A DNA stretch of 64,000 nucleotides, taken from AP-15 sp963799085 (GTDB lineage Bacteria > Pseudomonadota > Alphaproteobacteria > ATCC43930 > CGMCC-115725). Positions 18,868 to 27,955 of the stretch are shown here, piece after piece. The stretch lies in assembly GCA_963799085.1 (NCBI GenBank), contig CAWCWA010000006.1, positions 124,001 through 188,000 of the forward strand, in the 5' to 3' direction. How positions within the stretch are numbered: the first letter of the stretch is position 1; each line of letters opens with the position of its first letter. Below the pieces are notes generated by a model. The model was not told where the DNA came from. It did no database searches and saw only the letters and a list, made by a program, of their open reading frames with translations. The position numbers and the translations under genes were made by a program.

Positions 18868-19008
18868 ATGTCGAGTAACCAACTTGGCCTGATTGTGTCA
18901 ATTGTTATGGCCTTCCTTTTCGTCATTGCGTTGACGCTAGCGGAAACGATCCGCCGACATAATGCAGAGATAAAATATATTCTGATCCTCAGTTGCGTAT
19001 TGATATGA
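18868..19008 (+). CDS. Possible small membrane peptide in an AT-richer patch
   Basis: An ATG at 18868 opens 46 codons: a hydrophobic helix VSIVMAFLFVIALTLAETI, a basic turn RRHNAEIK and a second hydrophobic end YILILSCVLI. Base composition is clearly lower in GC than the neighbours. It begins just after the resolvase tail, and an IS1595 target duplication starts four bases past its stop. There is no homology I recognise; it could be a relic of a longer gene. Confidence 0.3.
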   Translation: MSSNQLGLIVSIVMAFLFVIALTLAETIRRHNAEIKYILILSCVLI

Positions 19009-19020
19009 TGAATTGTACGA

Positions 19021-20062
19021 AAGGCTTATCCTTGTGCTTCCGGTGCGATCAACATTTTGTAGGTGATGGGAGGGTGGCCGGCGGCGATGCCGAGCAAGGA
19101 GCGGAAGGCGGCATGGCGGGTGCGGCGGCGGTTGAAGCGGAAGACGAATTCGTCGAGGTAGGACTGCAGGTGCTTGCGGCGCAGGCCGTGATAGACGCCG
19201 AGCGCCCAGACCTTGAGGTTGGCAAAGATGCGGTGCACCCAGGGCAGCACGACATGGGCGGCCATCTTACCGATGACATGGGGATCGTGGCTGACGCCGG
19301 GCGCGCCGGGATAGGCGGACCATCCGTCGGTCTTGGCGGTAGCGCCGGCCGCGAGATTGTCGGCGATGAAGGGGTGCAGGCTGTCGGCCGAGTAGTCGGG
19401 CACTTCGGCGAGGCGGATGCGGCCGGGCCCGGCACCGCCGTCCTGACCTCGACGGCGCCGACGACCAGCATTTTGCCTTGGTGGCTGCGTCCGCCGCCGC
19501 CGGTGAGCGGATCGTTCTTGCTGCGGCAGGGGATTTCGGTCTCGTCGACCTCGACCAGGCCGGCGAGCGGGCTGCGGCCGGGTGCGACCATGCTGCGGCG
19601 CAGCTTGGCGCACATCAGCCAGCGCCGACTTGTACGAGCCGAGGCCGAGCTGGCGTTGCAGTTGCAGGGCCGAGATGCCGTTGGAATGGGTGGCCATCAG
19701 ATAGGCCGCCCAGAACCAGGTGGTCAGCGGCAACTTGGAGTGGTGCATGATGGTCCCGGCGGTCACCGAGGTCTGCTTGCCGCAGCCGGCGCACTCCCAG
19801 GTCCACGCTTTGGTTTGCAGTTCCCACGCCTTGGTCTTGCCGCAGCCGGGGCAGACGAAACCCTCCGGCCAGCGCGCCGCAAAAGAGGTATTCGACGCAG
19901 GCCGCTTCATCCGGGAAGCGCCGCTGGAACTCGATCAAGGAACGCGGGAAACTCGGTCACGGCGGCCTCCGGGAGAACGCTATGTTCGTCATATGTTCTA
20001 TCACAAACTCGCCCCTCTCGCCACCACTAATTGGTGTCCCCGGACGCAGAGGGATAAGCCTT
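19021..20062 (-). mobile_element. IS1595-family element, 1,042 bp, with 8-bp target duplication
   Basis: The ends read AAGGCTTATCC and its inverse GGATAAGCCTT. They are flanked by the direct repeat TTGTACGA (19013-19020 and 20063-20070), eight bases as expected for IS1595. The perfect duplication suggests a fairly recent insertion. One transposase gene fills the element on the minus strand. Confidence 0.9.
19026..19960 (-). pseudogene. IS1595-family transposase (frameshifted)
   Basis: From GTG 19960 the protein reads MTEFP, then in shifted frames RSLIEFQRRFPDEAACVEYL, the zinc ribbon CPGCGKTKAWEL...CAGCGKQTS, TWFWAAYLMATHSNGISALQ, VDETEIPCRSKNDP, KTDGWSAYPG and HRIFANLKVWALGVYHGLR...FVFRFNRRR. 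These are the hallmarks of ISXO2/IS1595 DDE-type transposases. At least three frame changes (near 19945, 19890 and 19610-19440) interrupt it. Given the general indel pattern, the natural copy may be intact. Confidence 0.85.
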
Positions 20063-20070
20063 TTGTACGA

Positions 20071-20200
20071 TTTGAAATGTCTGAAGAGAAGGTTATTGAT
20101 GCGCGGGGTATACCGTCACGACGCAGATTTAGACAATTAAAAGCAAAAGACGACCTCGTATTTGCAATAGTATAAAAGTATATTCGGACGATGGGCATGG
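20071..20200. other. AT-richer relic flanking the IS1595 element
   Basis: Continuation of the low-GC patch begun at 18868. A short plus-strand frame reads MSEEKVIDARGIPSRRRFRQ and stops at 20174. Nothing recognisable is encoded, and joining it to the left flank gives no continuous frame. Confidence 0.4.
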
Positions 20201-20321
20201 CGGTCGCCGTCATCCCCCAACTGGAGACCACCAAAAACTTGGAGACTTCCAAGAACCGATGGTTTCCGGACGGGTCGAGCGGGGTATTTGGCCGCCATGA
20301 GGGTGATTGGCTGATGATTGG

Positions 20322-21071
20322 CTAATAGAGCGGGTTCCGATCAGATTGCATATCCGGCTTTTTGAAGAGAAGTTCCGGCATTCTTGTGGCGGGTAGCGGT
20401 CGAGGGTTTGGCCGATGGCGTGCCACAGGCCATCGACGGTGCGCTCGCCGAGCTGGCGCAGGATCGCCTTGAACTTAGCGAAGCCCTGCTCGATCGGGTT
20501 GAGGTCGGGGCTGTAGGGCGGCAGGTAGATAATTTGGGCGCCTTGCGCTTCGATCGCCTCGCGGACGCCGGCCATCTTGTGACTGCTCAAATTGTCCATC
20601 AGAACGATCTCGTCCGGCCGCAGCCTCGGCGCCAGCATCTGCTCGACATAGGCGCGGAAACGCTCCCCGTTTATGGCGCCGTCAAAGACGCAAGGCGCCG
20701 CGATGCCGCCGAGGCACAAGCCCGCCACCAGGGTGGTGATCTTCCAATGGCCGAACGGCACCGGCGCCAGCAGCCGCAATCCCCGTGCGGCTCGGCCATG
20801 GCGCCGCGTCATGTTGGTACTGGCCCAGGTTTCGTCGATGAAGATCAGCCGATGGGGGTCGAGGGCGGGCTGGCGGCGGATGAACAGGCGGCGCGCCTCG
20901 ACAACGTCGGGGCGGTCCTGCTCGGCCGCAGTAGAGGCTCTTTTTAGAGCGTCATGTTCTGCGCCTTGAGAAACCGCCACAAACTCGACGGCCCGCCGCC
21001 CGCGCCGAGGCTCCCGCACCCACCGCCGCCGCGACGCGCTCGCGCAAATCCCCCGAATATGGCGCCGGCAT
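20322..21071 (-). pseudogene. IS630-family transposase lacking most of its DNA-binding half
   Basis: ATG 21071 gives MPAPYSGDLRERVAAAVGAG, the correct start of the family, then jumps straight to SLWRFLKAQNMTL, skipping roughly 70-80 residues of helix-turn-helix domain. A TAA near 20945 follows. The catalytic domain is in good order: IFIDETWASTNMTRRHGRA, VLMDNLSSHK and LPPYSPDLNPIEQGFAKFK, carrying the D-D-E residues. The last residues slip frame and stop at 20322 inside the end region. It is not functional as read. Confidence 0.85.
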
Positions 21072-21177
21072 ATCGTCCCCCAACGACATGTTGCGTTACC
21101 ATTCTCGCCCATCCGCTCCCGCTTGAAACTCTTTATCTTTTTATCTTTTCCAATCCATCTGATCGGAAACCGTTCTA
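20326..21177 (-). mobile_element. IS630-family element, internally deleted
   Basis: Bounded by TA dinucleotides and by inverted repeats TAGAGCGGGTTCCGATCAGA and TAGAACGGTTTCCGATCAGA (18 of 20 identical). TA is the classic IS630/Tc1 target duplication. At 852 bp it is shorter than usual (about 1.1 kb), because the transposase N-terminal region is largely missing. Confidence 0.88.
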
Positions 21178-21197
21178 ATCTAAGAGGCCGCCGAGGC

Positions 21198-21330
21198 GTG
21201 GGTCAGCGTCCGCAATGGCCCGAGATGTTGAAGCGCCGGATCGTGGCCGAGACACCGGAGCGCGGTTCGTCGGTTTCGATCGTGGCGCGACGCCACGACG
21301 TGAACGCCAACCAGATCTGGCGGTTTTGGC
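21198..21330 (+). pseudogene. IS66-family TnpA 5' remnant
   Basis: A short run, VGQRPQWPEMLKRRIVAET followed by GSSVSIVARRHDVNANQI, is the N-terminal helix-turn-helix region of an IS66 TnpA. It breaks off near 21330. No other IS66 gene follows here. Confidence 0.75.
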
Positions 21331-21373
21331 GGGTTCGTAATTCGATGGCCTGGGTCCGCGCTGGAGGACGGAG

Positions 21374-22234
21374 ATGCGCGGTCAGGCGGGATTTTTCGAC
21401 GTTGACGAGCGGCTGAAGGAAGCCTCGTCGGTGCCGATCGTCTACCAGCTGCGGAAATCGGTCGGGCACAGCGTCATGGCGTTGAGCGAAGTGGTCATGC
21501 CGTATCTGGACAATGCGGCGAACCAGTCTTGGCGCGGATCGCTGCTGGTTTATCGCAGCCAGATGCAGACGGCGCTCGACACACTGGAGGCGGTCGACAT
21601 GCCGGCGGATTGGCGTATTAACAGCCGCGCGTTGCTGCAGAACAATATCGCATTCATGGACGCGTTCGGCGAAAAAGACTCGATCTCGATCGCCGAATTG
21701 CGGAGCTTTACTCGGCGCCAGGCGCCAATGCTGAAAAAAATATCGCCTGGGCGGCGCAGACCCAGGTCGAGCATTGGATGGGCGTTGTCGCCGACTGGAA
21801 AAGCTGATCGGCGACGACTGGGACAAGACCTACGCGGCCAGCAATACGATCTATGTCGCCCGCCAGAACACATTCTGTTTAGCGTACTGGCGCAGTTTTT
21901 CGGGCCCGGCGCGACCAACAGCCGGCTGATGCTGATCGAGACGATTTCATTTGCCACAACCCCGGAGGATATGCTCGAGGCGCTGACCCAAATCATCGCC
22001 GACCGTTCGGTCGGCGCCGCGTTTTTCGGCGACTATTATCTAATGGATTACGAGCTGATGGGTGGTGATGCACGCAGGGCAGTCATCGCGCCGAGCGCGA
22101 AATACAACATCAAGCCGTTCCTGCGGCCCGCGGTGCCCTTCGGCTCGCATCAATGGCCGACCCTGATCACGCCAGGTTCCGGCCCCGCGTCGCTTGACGA
22201 CCTGCCCCGACCGGTTATGGAGCAGGAGAGATGA
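21374..22234 (+). CDS. Unrecognised protein, 5' end replaced by an IS5 transposase start
   Basis: The first 16 codons (MRGQAGFFDVDERLKE) are the N-terminus of an IS5-family transposase, fused in frame at about 21421 to an unrelated protein of about 270 residues that I do not recognise. That part is largely helical: SVGHSVMALSEVVMPYLDNA, WRGSLLVYRSQMQTALDTL, AWAAQTQVEHWMGVVADWKK and LMLIETISFATTPEDMLEAL. It has no obvious membrane segment. Frame changes occur near 21735, 21805 and 21865. The stop overlaps the ATG of the next, decayed gene (ATGA), so the two were once coupled. Function unknown; possibly an accessory protein of the neighbouring molybdenum enzyme. Confidence 0.5.
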   Translation: MRGQAGFFDVDERLKEASSVPIVYQLRKSVGHSVMALSEVVMPYLDNAANQSWRGSLLVYRSQMQTALDTLEAVDMPADWRINSRALLQNNIAFMDAFGEKDSISIAELRSFTRRQAPMLKKISPGRRRPRSSIGWALSPTGKADRRRLGQDLRGQQYDLCRPPEHILFSVLAQFFGPGATNSRLMLIETISFATTPEDMLEALTQIIADRSVGAAFFGDYYLMDYELMGGDARRAVIAPSAKYNIKPFLRPAVPFGSHQWPTLITPGSGPASLDDLPRPVMEQER

Positions 22235-23340
22235 ACCTCAATACCATCGTTGCGCTGCACCAGCCCAATTCGGCAGCCGAGATCGCGGAGTGGCGCGAGG
22301 GTTTTGCCTGGCTCGCCGGCGGCACCTCACTGTTTTCCGAGCCGCGGCCGTCGAACAGCGCCACGCCAGAACGATCTCGGCCAGCTTGGCGGCCGGCACT
22401 GGAGGCTGCGCCCGGCGAGGCTCGAGACAGCGCGACTGCCGGATCGCCGAGCTTAGCACTTCGCAGCAAAAGATCGATGGTTCGCCGCGCCATGAACCGG
22501 GCGTCGCGGCAACGCGGCCGATGTCGTGCGCCGCGGGCGTGCAGCACGCGCATTTCGAAACCAAGCTGCGATCGTGCGGGCATGAGACCCGACGAGGAGC
22601 GGCCTCATCTCCGTTCCAGTTCACAAGCTCCGTTCATCGCTGCGGCAAATCAGCTCCGCCGCATATTGGCCTCGGTATGCGCGAAGTGCACGTCTTACCA
22701 AGCGGGTTGTCGGCTGGATTGCCGGCAAGCAGGAGATGCTCGAACCGGTAGCCCTGAAAACCCGGTGACTTGAAGACCGTGCGTCCGGTCAAGTGGTGAG
22801 TTCACCCGCGAGGAGCAGTTCAACGCCGCCTACGACGCGGTACCTGATGACAACCGAAGTAAAGCCGGCGCGCGGCGAGACGGGACGCTGATCGCGATCG
22901 AGATCAGGGTCGTTTCGAATACCGGCCCCTATGGCGGCCATGGAGGCGAGACATTGGCGGCGGCGCTCGGCAGCCCGCTGCCGCCTATCGCTGCCCGAAC
23001 AAGAAGGCCGACCGCTACGCGGCCGACACAAAAACGGTGCCGGCTGGCGGCTTGCGCGGCTACGGCGCCTCGCGTCAGGCCGGGCCAGGAGCCGGCGTTT
23101 TGCGCCGGGAGCAGCGCATCGCGACGGTGCAGGCTCCAAGCACCGGGTTTTCAGGACTACCGGTTCGAGCCGCCGATCGCCCGGCGTCCAGGACAACTGG
23201 CTGGCGATTCTGCGCGTCGCATACCGAGCGCAAATCCGCAGGCCTGGCCCGTTTGCTGCAGCGTGCACGTCCGCATCGAAGAGACGAAGCTGTTTCCAGA
23301 GTTTCATGCCGCGCGATGAACGGAGCGGTTGTGAACTGGT
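22231..23340 (+). pseudogene. Decayed xanthine dehydrogenase-type genes (FAD and molybdenum subunits)
   Basis: It starts MNLNTIVALHQPNSAAEIAE...FAWLAGGTSLFSEP, the N-terminus of a CoxM-type FAD subunit, then decays, with CRIAEL readable near 22440. From about 22785 fragments of the molybdopterin subunit follow in shifting frames: RPVKW, EFTREEQFNAA, RRDGTLIAIEIRVVSNTGPY and GGHGGETLAAALGSPL, then PAGGLRGYGAS near 23040 and LARLLQ near 23245. Large parts are missing and frames change too often to be sequencing error alone. The original enzyme would have oxidised a purine, aldehyde or CO-like substrate. Confidence 0.7.
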
Positions 23341-24224
23341 TCCCGGGAGATGGACCGTGCCGCGGGTCTGGTCCTGGCGATCAGACCCATGATTTTCGAG
23401 TGCGCTACTGCACTCCGGCGGTGCACTACATCGGTCTCTGCGGTGCAGCACGCCCGTGATCGATGGCAGCGGCGGGCCAGTCGGCGGGTGGCGCGAAGTG
23501 ATAAAGCTCGGCGATGCGCAAGTCGCGCTGTTCTCGAGCCCGCCGGGGAAGCCTGGCCAGCGCCGGCCAGCCAAGTGGCCGATCCGATCAGCGTGTCGGT
23601 CGTCCTGCTGCTCTACGCCGTCTGGCTGTTCCTGTTCTCCCGGCTGTCATAAGTGGCGCTGGTGAAAATAGCCGTCGCGAGCAAGAATACGCTCCCGTTC
23701 GCGACATGGAGAATTCAGGCGCCAGGCACCGCGTTCTAAACCTCAGGCGCAGGCCAGTCTCGAACGCCTGACCCGCCCAGTCAACGGCACGGTACAGGTA
23801 GGACCCTCACCTCGGATCTTGACGTCGATTTCGTCGGCCCGACACGAGCGGCCGACCGCCTGGGCAAACCCGGCGCCGGCGTTTCTCGAACTCCGGGGCG
23901 TCGCGCTGCACCCAACGCACGATCATCGTCTACGCCATCGACGATCAGGCACCGCGCCATAGCCCAAATTCGCACCAGCCAACGCGCCGACAAGTTCGGC
24001 GGATGAAACAGTTCAAATCAACAGGCCAAGCGCGCCGGTTGCTCTCAACCCACGATCAGATAAACAACCTCGATCGTGTCACTGCTGCCGAGCACTGGGC
24101 TTCCAGGATAGAGAAATTCAAGATCTGGTCCGAAATCTGCAGTGTAGGTTGACAATAAATTCTTGCTTTTCATGGCCGATGACGCAAATTCAGCTGACCC
24201 TACAGGACAAGTTGACGGTGCCGC
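23341..24224. other. No recognisable gene
   Basis: Between the decayed dehydrogenase and the AhpD-like gene I see only short, low-quality frames on both strands and no repeat, RNA gene or IS end. The stretch looks like further decayed coding sequence. Confidence 0.5.
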
Positions 24225-24827
24225 TCAACCTGTTGCGGCGGGCTCGCCGAGCGACAGCATCAGCCGGTTGGCCCAGTTGAAGAAGGCTGCGGCCTGGATC
24301 ACGTCGGCGATCGCCAAATCGTCCAGCCCGACGCTGCGCAGGCGCTCGACGTGCTGCGCTCCGAATGCGATCGGTGTCGCGCTCAGCGCCACCGCGGCGG
24401 CGACGATGGCGTTCCAGCGCTCGCCGAGATCCACGTCGACGCCGTCTTCGAGCAGCAGCTGCACATCCGCCTCGCGTTTCGAATAGGTCGCGGCGAACCG
24501 CGAATGCACCGAGGCACAGTAGATGCAGCCGTTAAAACGCGATGTCGCGGCGGCGGCCAATTCCCGCTCGGCCCGTGGCAGACCCGCGTCGGGATTGTAG
24601 AAGATGTCCTTGTCGGCCAGCGTGCCGGCCCGCAGGGCGTCGGGGTCGTGCGCCAGCAGGCGGAAATAGGCTGATTTGGCCCGCGCGGCATCCACCAGCG
24701 CGGCGAGGTGCCGCTCGGTCAGGCTTGCCTCCGCCAGCGGTTCGAGCCAGGGCAGCCAATCGAGCAATGCCCGGGTGAAGACGGTGGGGGCCGTGTGGGG
24801 CGGCGGTTCGACGATCGTATCGGGCAT
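24225..24827 (-). CDS. AhpD-like alkylhydroperoxidase domain protein
   Basis: A 200-residue helical CMD/AhpD-fold protein with the redox pair in NGCIYCASVHSRFA (CxxC plus His). The flanking region PDAGLPRAERELAAAATSR is typical. From memory it resembles the Avi_7169-type alkylhydroperoxidase family, which is usually encoded with the two upstream genes. A peroxide-reducing or thiol-relay role is inferred from the fold. ATG 24827 lies 16 bases after the preceding stop; the gene is intact and is the third of a three-gene operon. Confidence 0.85.
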   Translation of the reverse strand: MPDTIVEPPPHTAPTVFTRALLDWLPWLEPLAEASLTERHLAALVDAARAKSAYFRLLAHDPDALRAGTLADKDIFYNPDAGLPRAERELAAAATSRFNGCIYCASVHSRFAATYSKREADVQLLLEDGVDVDLGERWNAIVAAAVALSATPIAFGAQHVERLRSVGLDDLAIADVIQAAAFFNWANRLMLSLGEPAATG

Positions 24828-24843
24828 GGCAGAACCTCCTGCG

Positions 24844-25437
24844 TCAGACAGCGCCCGCTAGGGCGCGCAGTCCGGCAACCACTCGGATCTGAAAGGAGAG
24901 GAACGCGGCGATCTGCGACAATGTCACGATGTCGGTAGTCGACCAGCCGGCGTCCAATAAGGCCTGCAGTGCGGCCGGCACGGCGTCGCGGGGGTGGAAC
25001 ACCAGCAGATGCACGTGATCGAATGCAGCGGCAAGACGCGGTCGCAACACGCTGCGGATTTCCGCCGCGACATGGTGGGTTGGCCCCGCGGTGTCCTCGC
25101 GGCTCAGCGGGCCGGCGGGATATGAGCCATAAGGGCGCTGGCCCCTGGCCGCCGTAATCGCCGCGTCGATCGCACCGCACAATTCCGCGGGCGCGCCGCT
25201 GGCGGCCAAGCCAGAGGCGTAGAACGCCGCGCTTTCCGGGTCACCGTGCAGCCCGGTGACGAACGCAGCTATCGCGAAACGCTCCGTCGCGGTGACGCCG
25301 CCCTCATCATCCGGCGCAAAAAGCGCGCGATAGCTGGCCTGCGCCTGCTCGCGCGCCTGCGGCCGTCGTTTGCGGATCGCGTCCAGTGCGGAGCCGGGTT
25401 TGATCCCGGCCAGCGCGTCGATTACGTCCGTGTCCAT
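24844..25437 (-). CDS. CMD-domain protein
   Basis: A 197-residue protein of the carboxymuconolactone-decarboxylase-like fold, resembling the Avi_7170-type family. ATG 25437 (MDTDVIDALAGIKPGSALD) is preferred over an upstream frame extension. Characteristic stretches are FAIAAFVTGLHGDPESAAFY and VHLLVFHPRDAVPAALQALL, ending FQIRVVAGLRAL. It lacks a CxxC pair, unlike the next gene, so the two could act as an active/inactive pair. It lies 32 bases after the monooxygenase stop; intact. Confidence 0.82.
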   Translation of the reverse strand: MDTDVIDALAGIKPGSALDAIRKRRPQAREQAQASYRALFAPDDEGGVTATERFAIAAFVTGLHGDPESAAFYASGLAASGAPAELCGAIDAAITAARGQRPYGSYPAGPLSREDTAGPTHHVAAEIRSVLRPRLAAAFDHVHLLVFHPRDAVPAALQALLDAGWSTTDIVTLSQIAAFLSFQIRVVAGLRALAGAV

Positions 25438-25469
25438 TGCGCGATGCCTATCCTTCTCCCTGCCCGCGG

Positions 25470-26513
25470 TCACGCGACATGCCGCTTCGCCGATGCCGCG
25501 TTGCGAACCCAGCCCAGCGCCGGCGCCACGATCTCGGCGACCAGCTCGATCGACCGCAGAATGAAGGGATGCGGGGGATCGATCGAATGCGACTGAACTG
25601 TCAGATCGGTGGCGCGGGCCAGGATGCTGTCGGCTCGCAGCGAGGCGATCACGTTGTCCGGGTTGCCGATATGGATGTCCATCGCGGCGATCTGGTCATG
25701 CACCGATATTCCCTCCACAAATCCCACGCGGCCGATCGCGGCGTACCGCTCGCGCTGCCGCGCCAAGCCGACTGCGGCCAGCCGCAGCGCTTCGTTGCGG
25801 TCATCGGCCGCGAAAACCGTTCGCGAGGCCAGGATGCGGGGCGCGCGGTCTCGCGGCAGCGCCTCGAGATAGGCGTCGATCATCGGGTGCTGGATCTCGG
25901 GCAGCGACAGGTGGGGCATTCCCGCCGGCCTGGGCTGGGTGCGCGACAGCATCAACCCGTCGCCCGCCGCACCGGCCCGGCGGGCGCCTTCGACGCTGAA
26001 GGTCGCCTGCCAGACGCGATCGACCAGGCCGGGATTGGGTGGATAGAGCCGGTCGCCGCCGGGCAGCACTCGCCCCGCCCAGGCGTCGCGCAGCACGCGA
26101 TGGTGCCGGACCAGCAGCGCCGTGCGCTCGGCGCTGTCCAGCTCGAACGCCTGGTACGCGGAGAGGTTGCCGCCGGGCCCGATCCCCACCTCCAGGCGGC
26201 CGCCGCACATCAGGTCGAGCACTGCGGCGTCCTCCGCCACCCGAATCGGCAATTCCAACGGCAGGGTGACGATCCCGGTCCCAAGGCGGATCCGCGCGGT
26301 CCGCGCGGCGGCCTGGGCGAGGAACACGAAAGGGGCCGGCAGGCCGCCCTCGTCTTCGTGAAAATGGTGCTGCGCGACCCAGGCGGAATCGTAGCCGCAG
26401 CTTTCGGCATGCGCGATCTGGGCGAAAGCCAGTCGGTAGCGCTCGGCTGCGTCCGCCCGATCGAGCAGGCGGGTGAAGAACCCGAGGCGTATCGGCGGTT
26501 TGGGTGTCGTCAC
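25470..26513 (-). CDS. Luciferase-like (LLM) flavin-dependent monooxygenase
   Basis: A TIM-barrel FMN/F420-type oxidoreductase of about 347 residues. The GTG at 26513 gives MTTPKPPIRLGFFTRLLD; an upstream TTG at 26546 is possible but less like the family. Landmarks are GYDSAWVAQHHFHEDEGGLP, RIRLGTGIVTLPLE, AVLDLMCGGRLEVGIGPGG and GDGLMLSRTQP. It resembles the KPN_01858-type subfamily, which is linked to the CMD and AhpD-like partners found next. A plausible role is oxidation of a small sulfur or peroxide-forming substrate, but the substrate is not known. Intact; first gene of the operon. Confidence 0.88.
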   Translation of the reverse strand: MTTPKPPIRLGFFTRLLDRADAAERYRLAFAQIAHAESCGYDSAWVAQHHFHEDEGGLPAPFVFLAQAAARTARIRLGTGIVTLPLELPIRVAEDAAVLDLMCGGRLEVGIGPGGNLSAYQAFELDSAERTALLVRHHRVLRDAWAGRVLPGGDRLYPPNPGLVDRVWQATFSVEGARRAGAAGDGLMLSRTQPRPAGMPHLSLPEIQHPMIDAYLEALPRDRAPRILASRTVFAADDRNEALRLAAVGLARQRERYAAIGRVGFVEGISVHDQIAAMDIHIGNPDNVIASLRADSILARATDLTVQSHSIDPPHPFILRSIELVAEIVAPALGWVRNAASAKRHVA

Positions 26514-26708
26514 CTTCCCAATCTCGCTTTGTCCTGCCGGCGCCAATCAAAATGACTCGGGCGGAAGCGTATCGCCAACACGTACCGGGGTCATCATAAT
26601 CGCGGCGCTCGCCGAGCAAGATTGCGTGCGCGCGTCGGCTTGTCATACTGCCGCCGTCCGCGCGGCCGAAGCGGCGGGCGAGGGGACGCTGATAAAGGAG
26701 AGAACGGT

Positions 26709-27092
26709 ATGTTCAGCCATATCATGGTCGGCAGCAACGACATCGCCCGGTCGAAAAAATTCTACGATGCGCTGTTTGTCGTGATGGGCGGTCAGCCCGC
26801 CGCCGAGGATGCCAGGGGCCGGCTGATTTACGCGCATGATGGCGGGCGCTTCATGGTGTCGAAGCCGATCGACGGCAAGTCGGCCAATCCTGCCAATGGC
26901 GGCACGATCGGTTTCACGATGAGCAGCGCGGAACAGGCCACCGCATGGCACAAGGCAGGGGTCGCGAATGGCGGCGCGTCGATTGAGGACCCGCCCGGCA
27001 TCCGCCAGGGGGCAGCCGGCCAGATGTTTCTCGCGTATCTTCGCGATCCGGACGGCAACAAGCTGGTCGGGCTTTATCGCGTCCCTGCCTGA
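26709..27092 (+). CDS. VOC-family protein (glyoxalase-like)
   Basis: A 127-residue single-domain protein of the glyoxalase/bleomycin-resistance fold. ATG 26709 follows AAGGAGAGAACGGT. The first module starts MFSHIMVGSNDIARSKKFYD, with a metal-type His at residue 4, and the second ends FLAYLRDPDGNKLVGLYRV. The usual C-terminal Glu ligand is not evident. The substrate is unknown. It stands alone, divergent from the monooxygenase operon, and is intact. Confidence 0.88.
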   Translation: MFSHIMVGSNDIARSKKFYDALFVVMGGQPAAEDARGRLIYAHDGGRFMVSKPIDGKSANPANGGTIGFTMSSAEQATAWHKAGVANGGASIEDPPGIRQGAAGQMFLAYLRDPDGNKLVGLYRVPA

Positions 27093-27478
27093 AGCGGGTC
27101 AAGACCGAGGAGGGCTGTTCTTTCCGGACGGTCCTCCCGCATTAGCCATTCTGCAGCCGATGCCGCAGCCAAGCCGCGCCGCCCTCCAGCACCTCGCAGC
27201 TTACCAAGGTCATCGCGCGGCTCGGTGGCTTCCTCGAGTGGCAGGCAGAAAGCTTTGAGCAGCCTGCGCGGCGGCGGACGCCCCCGCCAGAGCGCTTCCG
27301 CGACGGATCCCAGACATGAATTCGGGAGGTGCGCGGCCTATTGGGCCGAGCTTCGTCTTCTCGCGAGCGACGGCTCCCCGGGGCGCTGCGGCGCAAAATG
27401 CGCCGGGACGCGGATTGCTCCGCTGGCATTGCCGCGGACGGAGGGCCAATGGGCTCCAGCTGATAATACTTAGTAAAT
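27093..27478. other. No recognisable gene
   Basis: This gap holds only GC-rich overlapping frames without recognisable motifs. No terminator with a T-run or repeat is evident. Confidence 0.5.
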
Positions 27479-27955
27479 TTAGTTGGGTTTAATGACGGGC
27501 GAGACCGTCAACTTGACCTCCGGGGCTGCAATATTGACATCTGGCTTGGGGACCTTGATCGGTGGCACGGTCACTTGCGGGTCCATCGAGCCAAGGTTTT
27601 TGGCGATCCCGTTCAAGCCCTCCCTCGTCAGCAGCCCGACAATGGTGCCCGAACCCAACGCGCCGACGAGGTTGGTTGTTGCCGCAACCACGACCCCGGC
27701 ATTACTAGGCCCGGTAGCCAGTGACCAGCCCCTGATGTGCGAGCCCGTGGAGTTGGTTTGTACAAGGCCCAGTCCTTTGGCCAACGCCGTGCCCCAATCA
27801 TCCAGCGGCGCGCTGGCCTCGAACGCCATGAGGCGGCTGCCGTCGGGGAGGACAAGGGGCCGATCGCCAATCCATTGCGGCCCCCTTGCACTCCCGCAGC
27901 CGAGCAGTAGACACCCGGCTGCGATCGGCGCCAACCAGTAATTAGACTGCACCAT
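27479..27955 (-). CDS. Putative lipoprotein, unknown function
   Basis: ATG 27955 begins MVQSNYWLAPIAAGCLLLGC, a lipoprotein signal with the lipobox LLLGC, so the mature 139-residue protein is probably lipid-anchored. The frame extends upstream, but this start places the signal at the N-terminus. The mature part has a Gly/Ala-rich segment (SNAGVVVAATTNLVGALGSG) and a Pro/Val/Lys-rich tail with repeated VxVPPIKVP-like phrases. I recognise no family. It stands isolated. Confidence 0.6.
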   Translation of the reverse strand: MVQSNYWLAPIAAGCLLLGCGSARGPQWIGDRPLVLPDGSRLMAFEASAPLDDWGTALAKGLGLVQTNSTGSHIRGWSLATGPSNAGVVVAATTNLVGALGSGTIVGLLTREGLNGIAKNLGSMDPQVTVPPIKVPKPDVNIAAPEVKLTVSPVIKPN

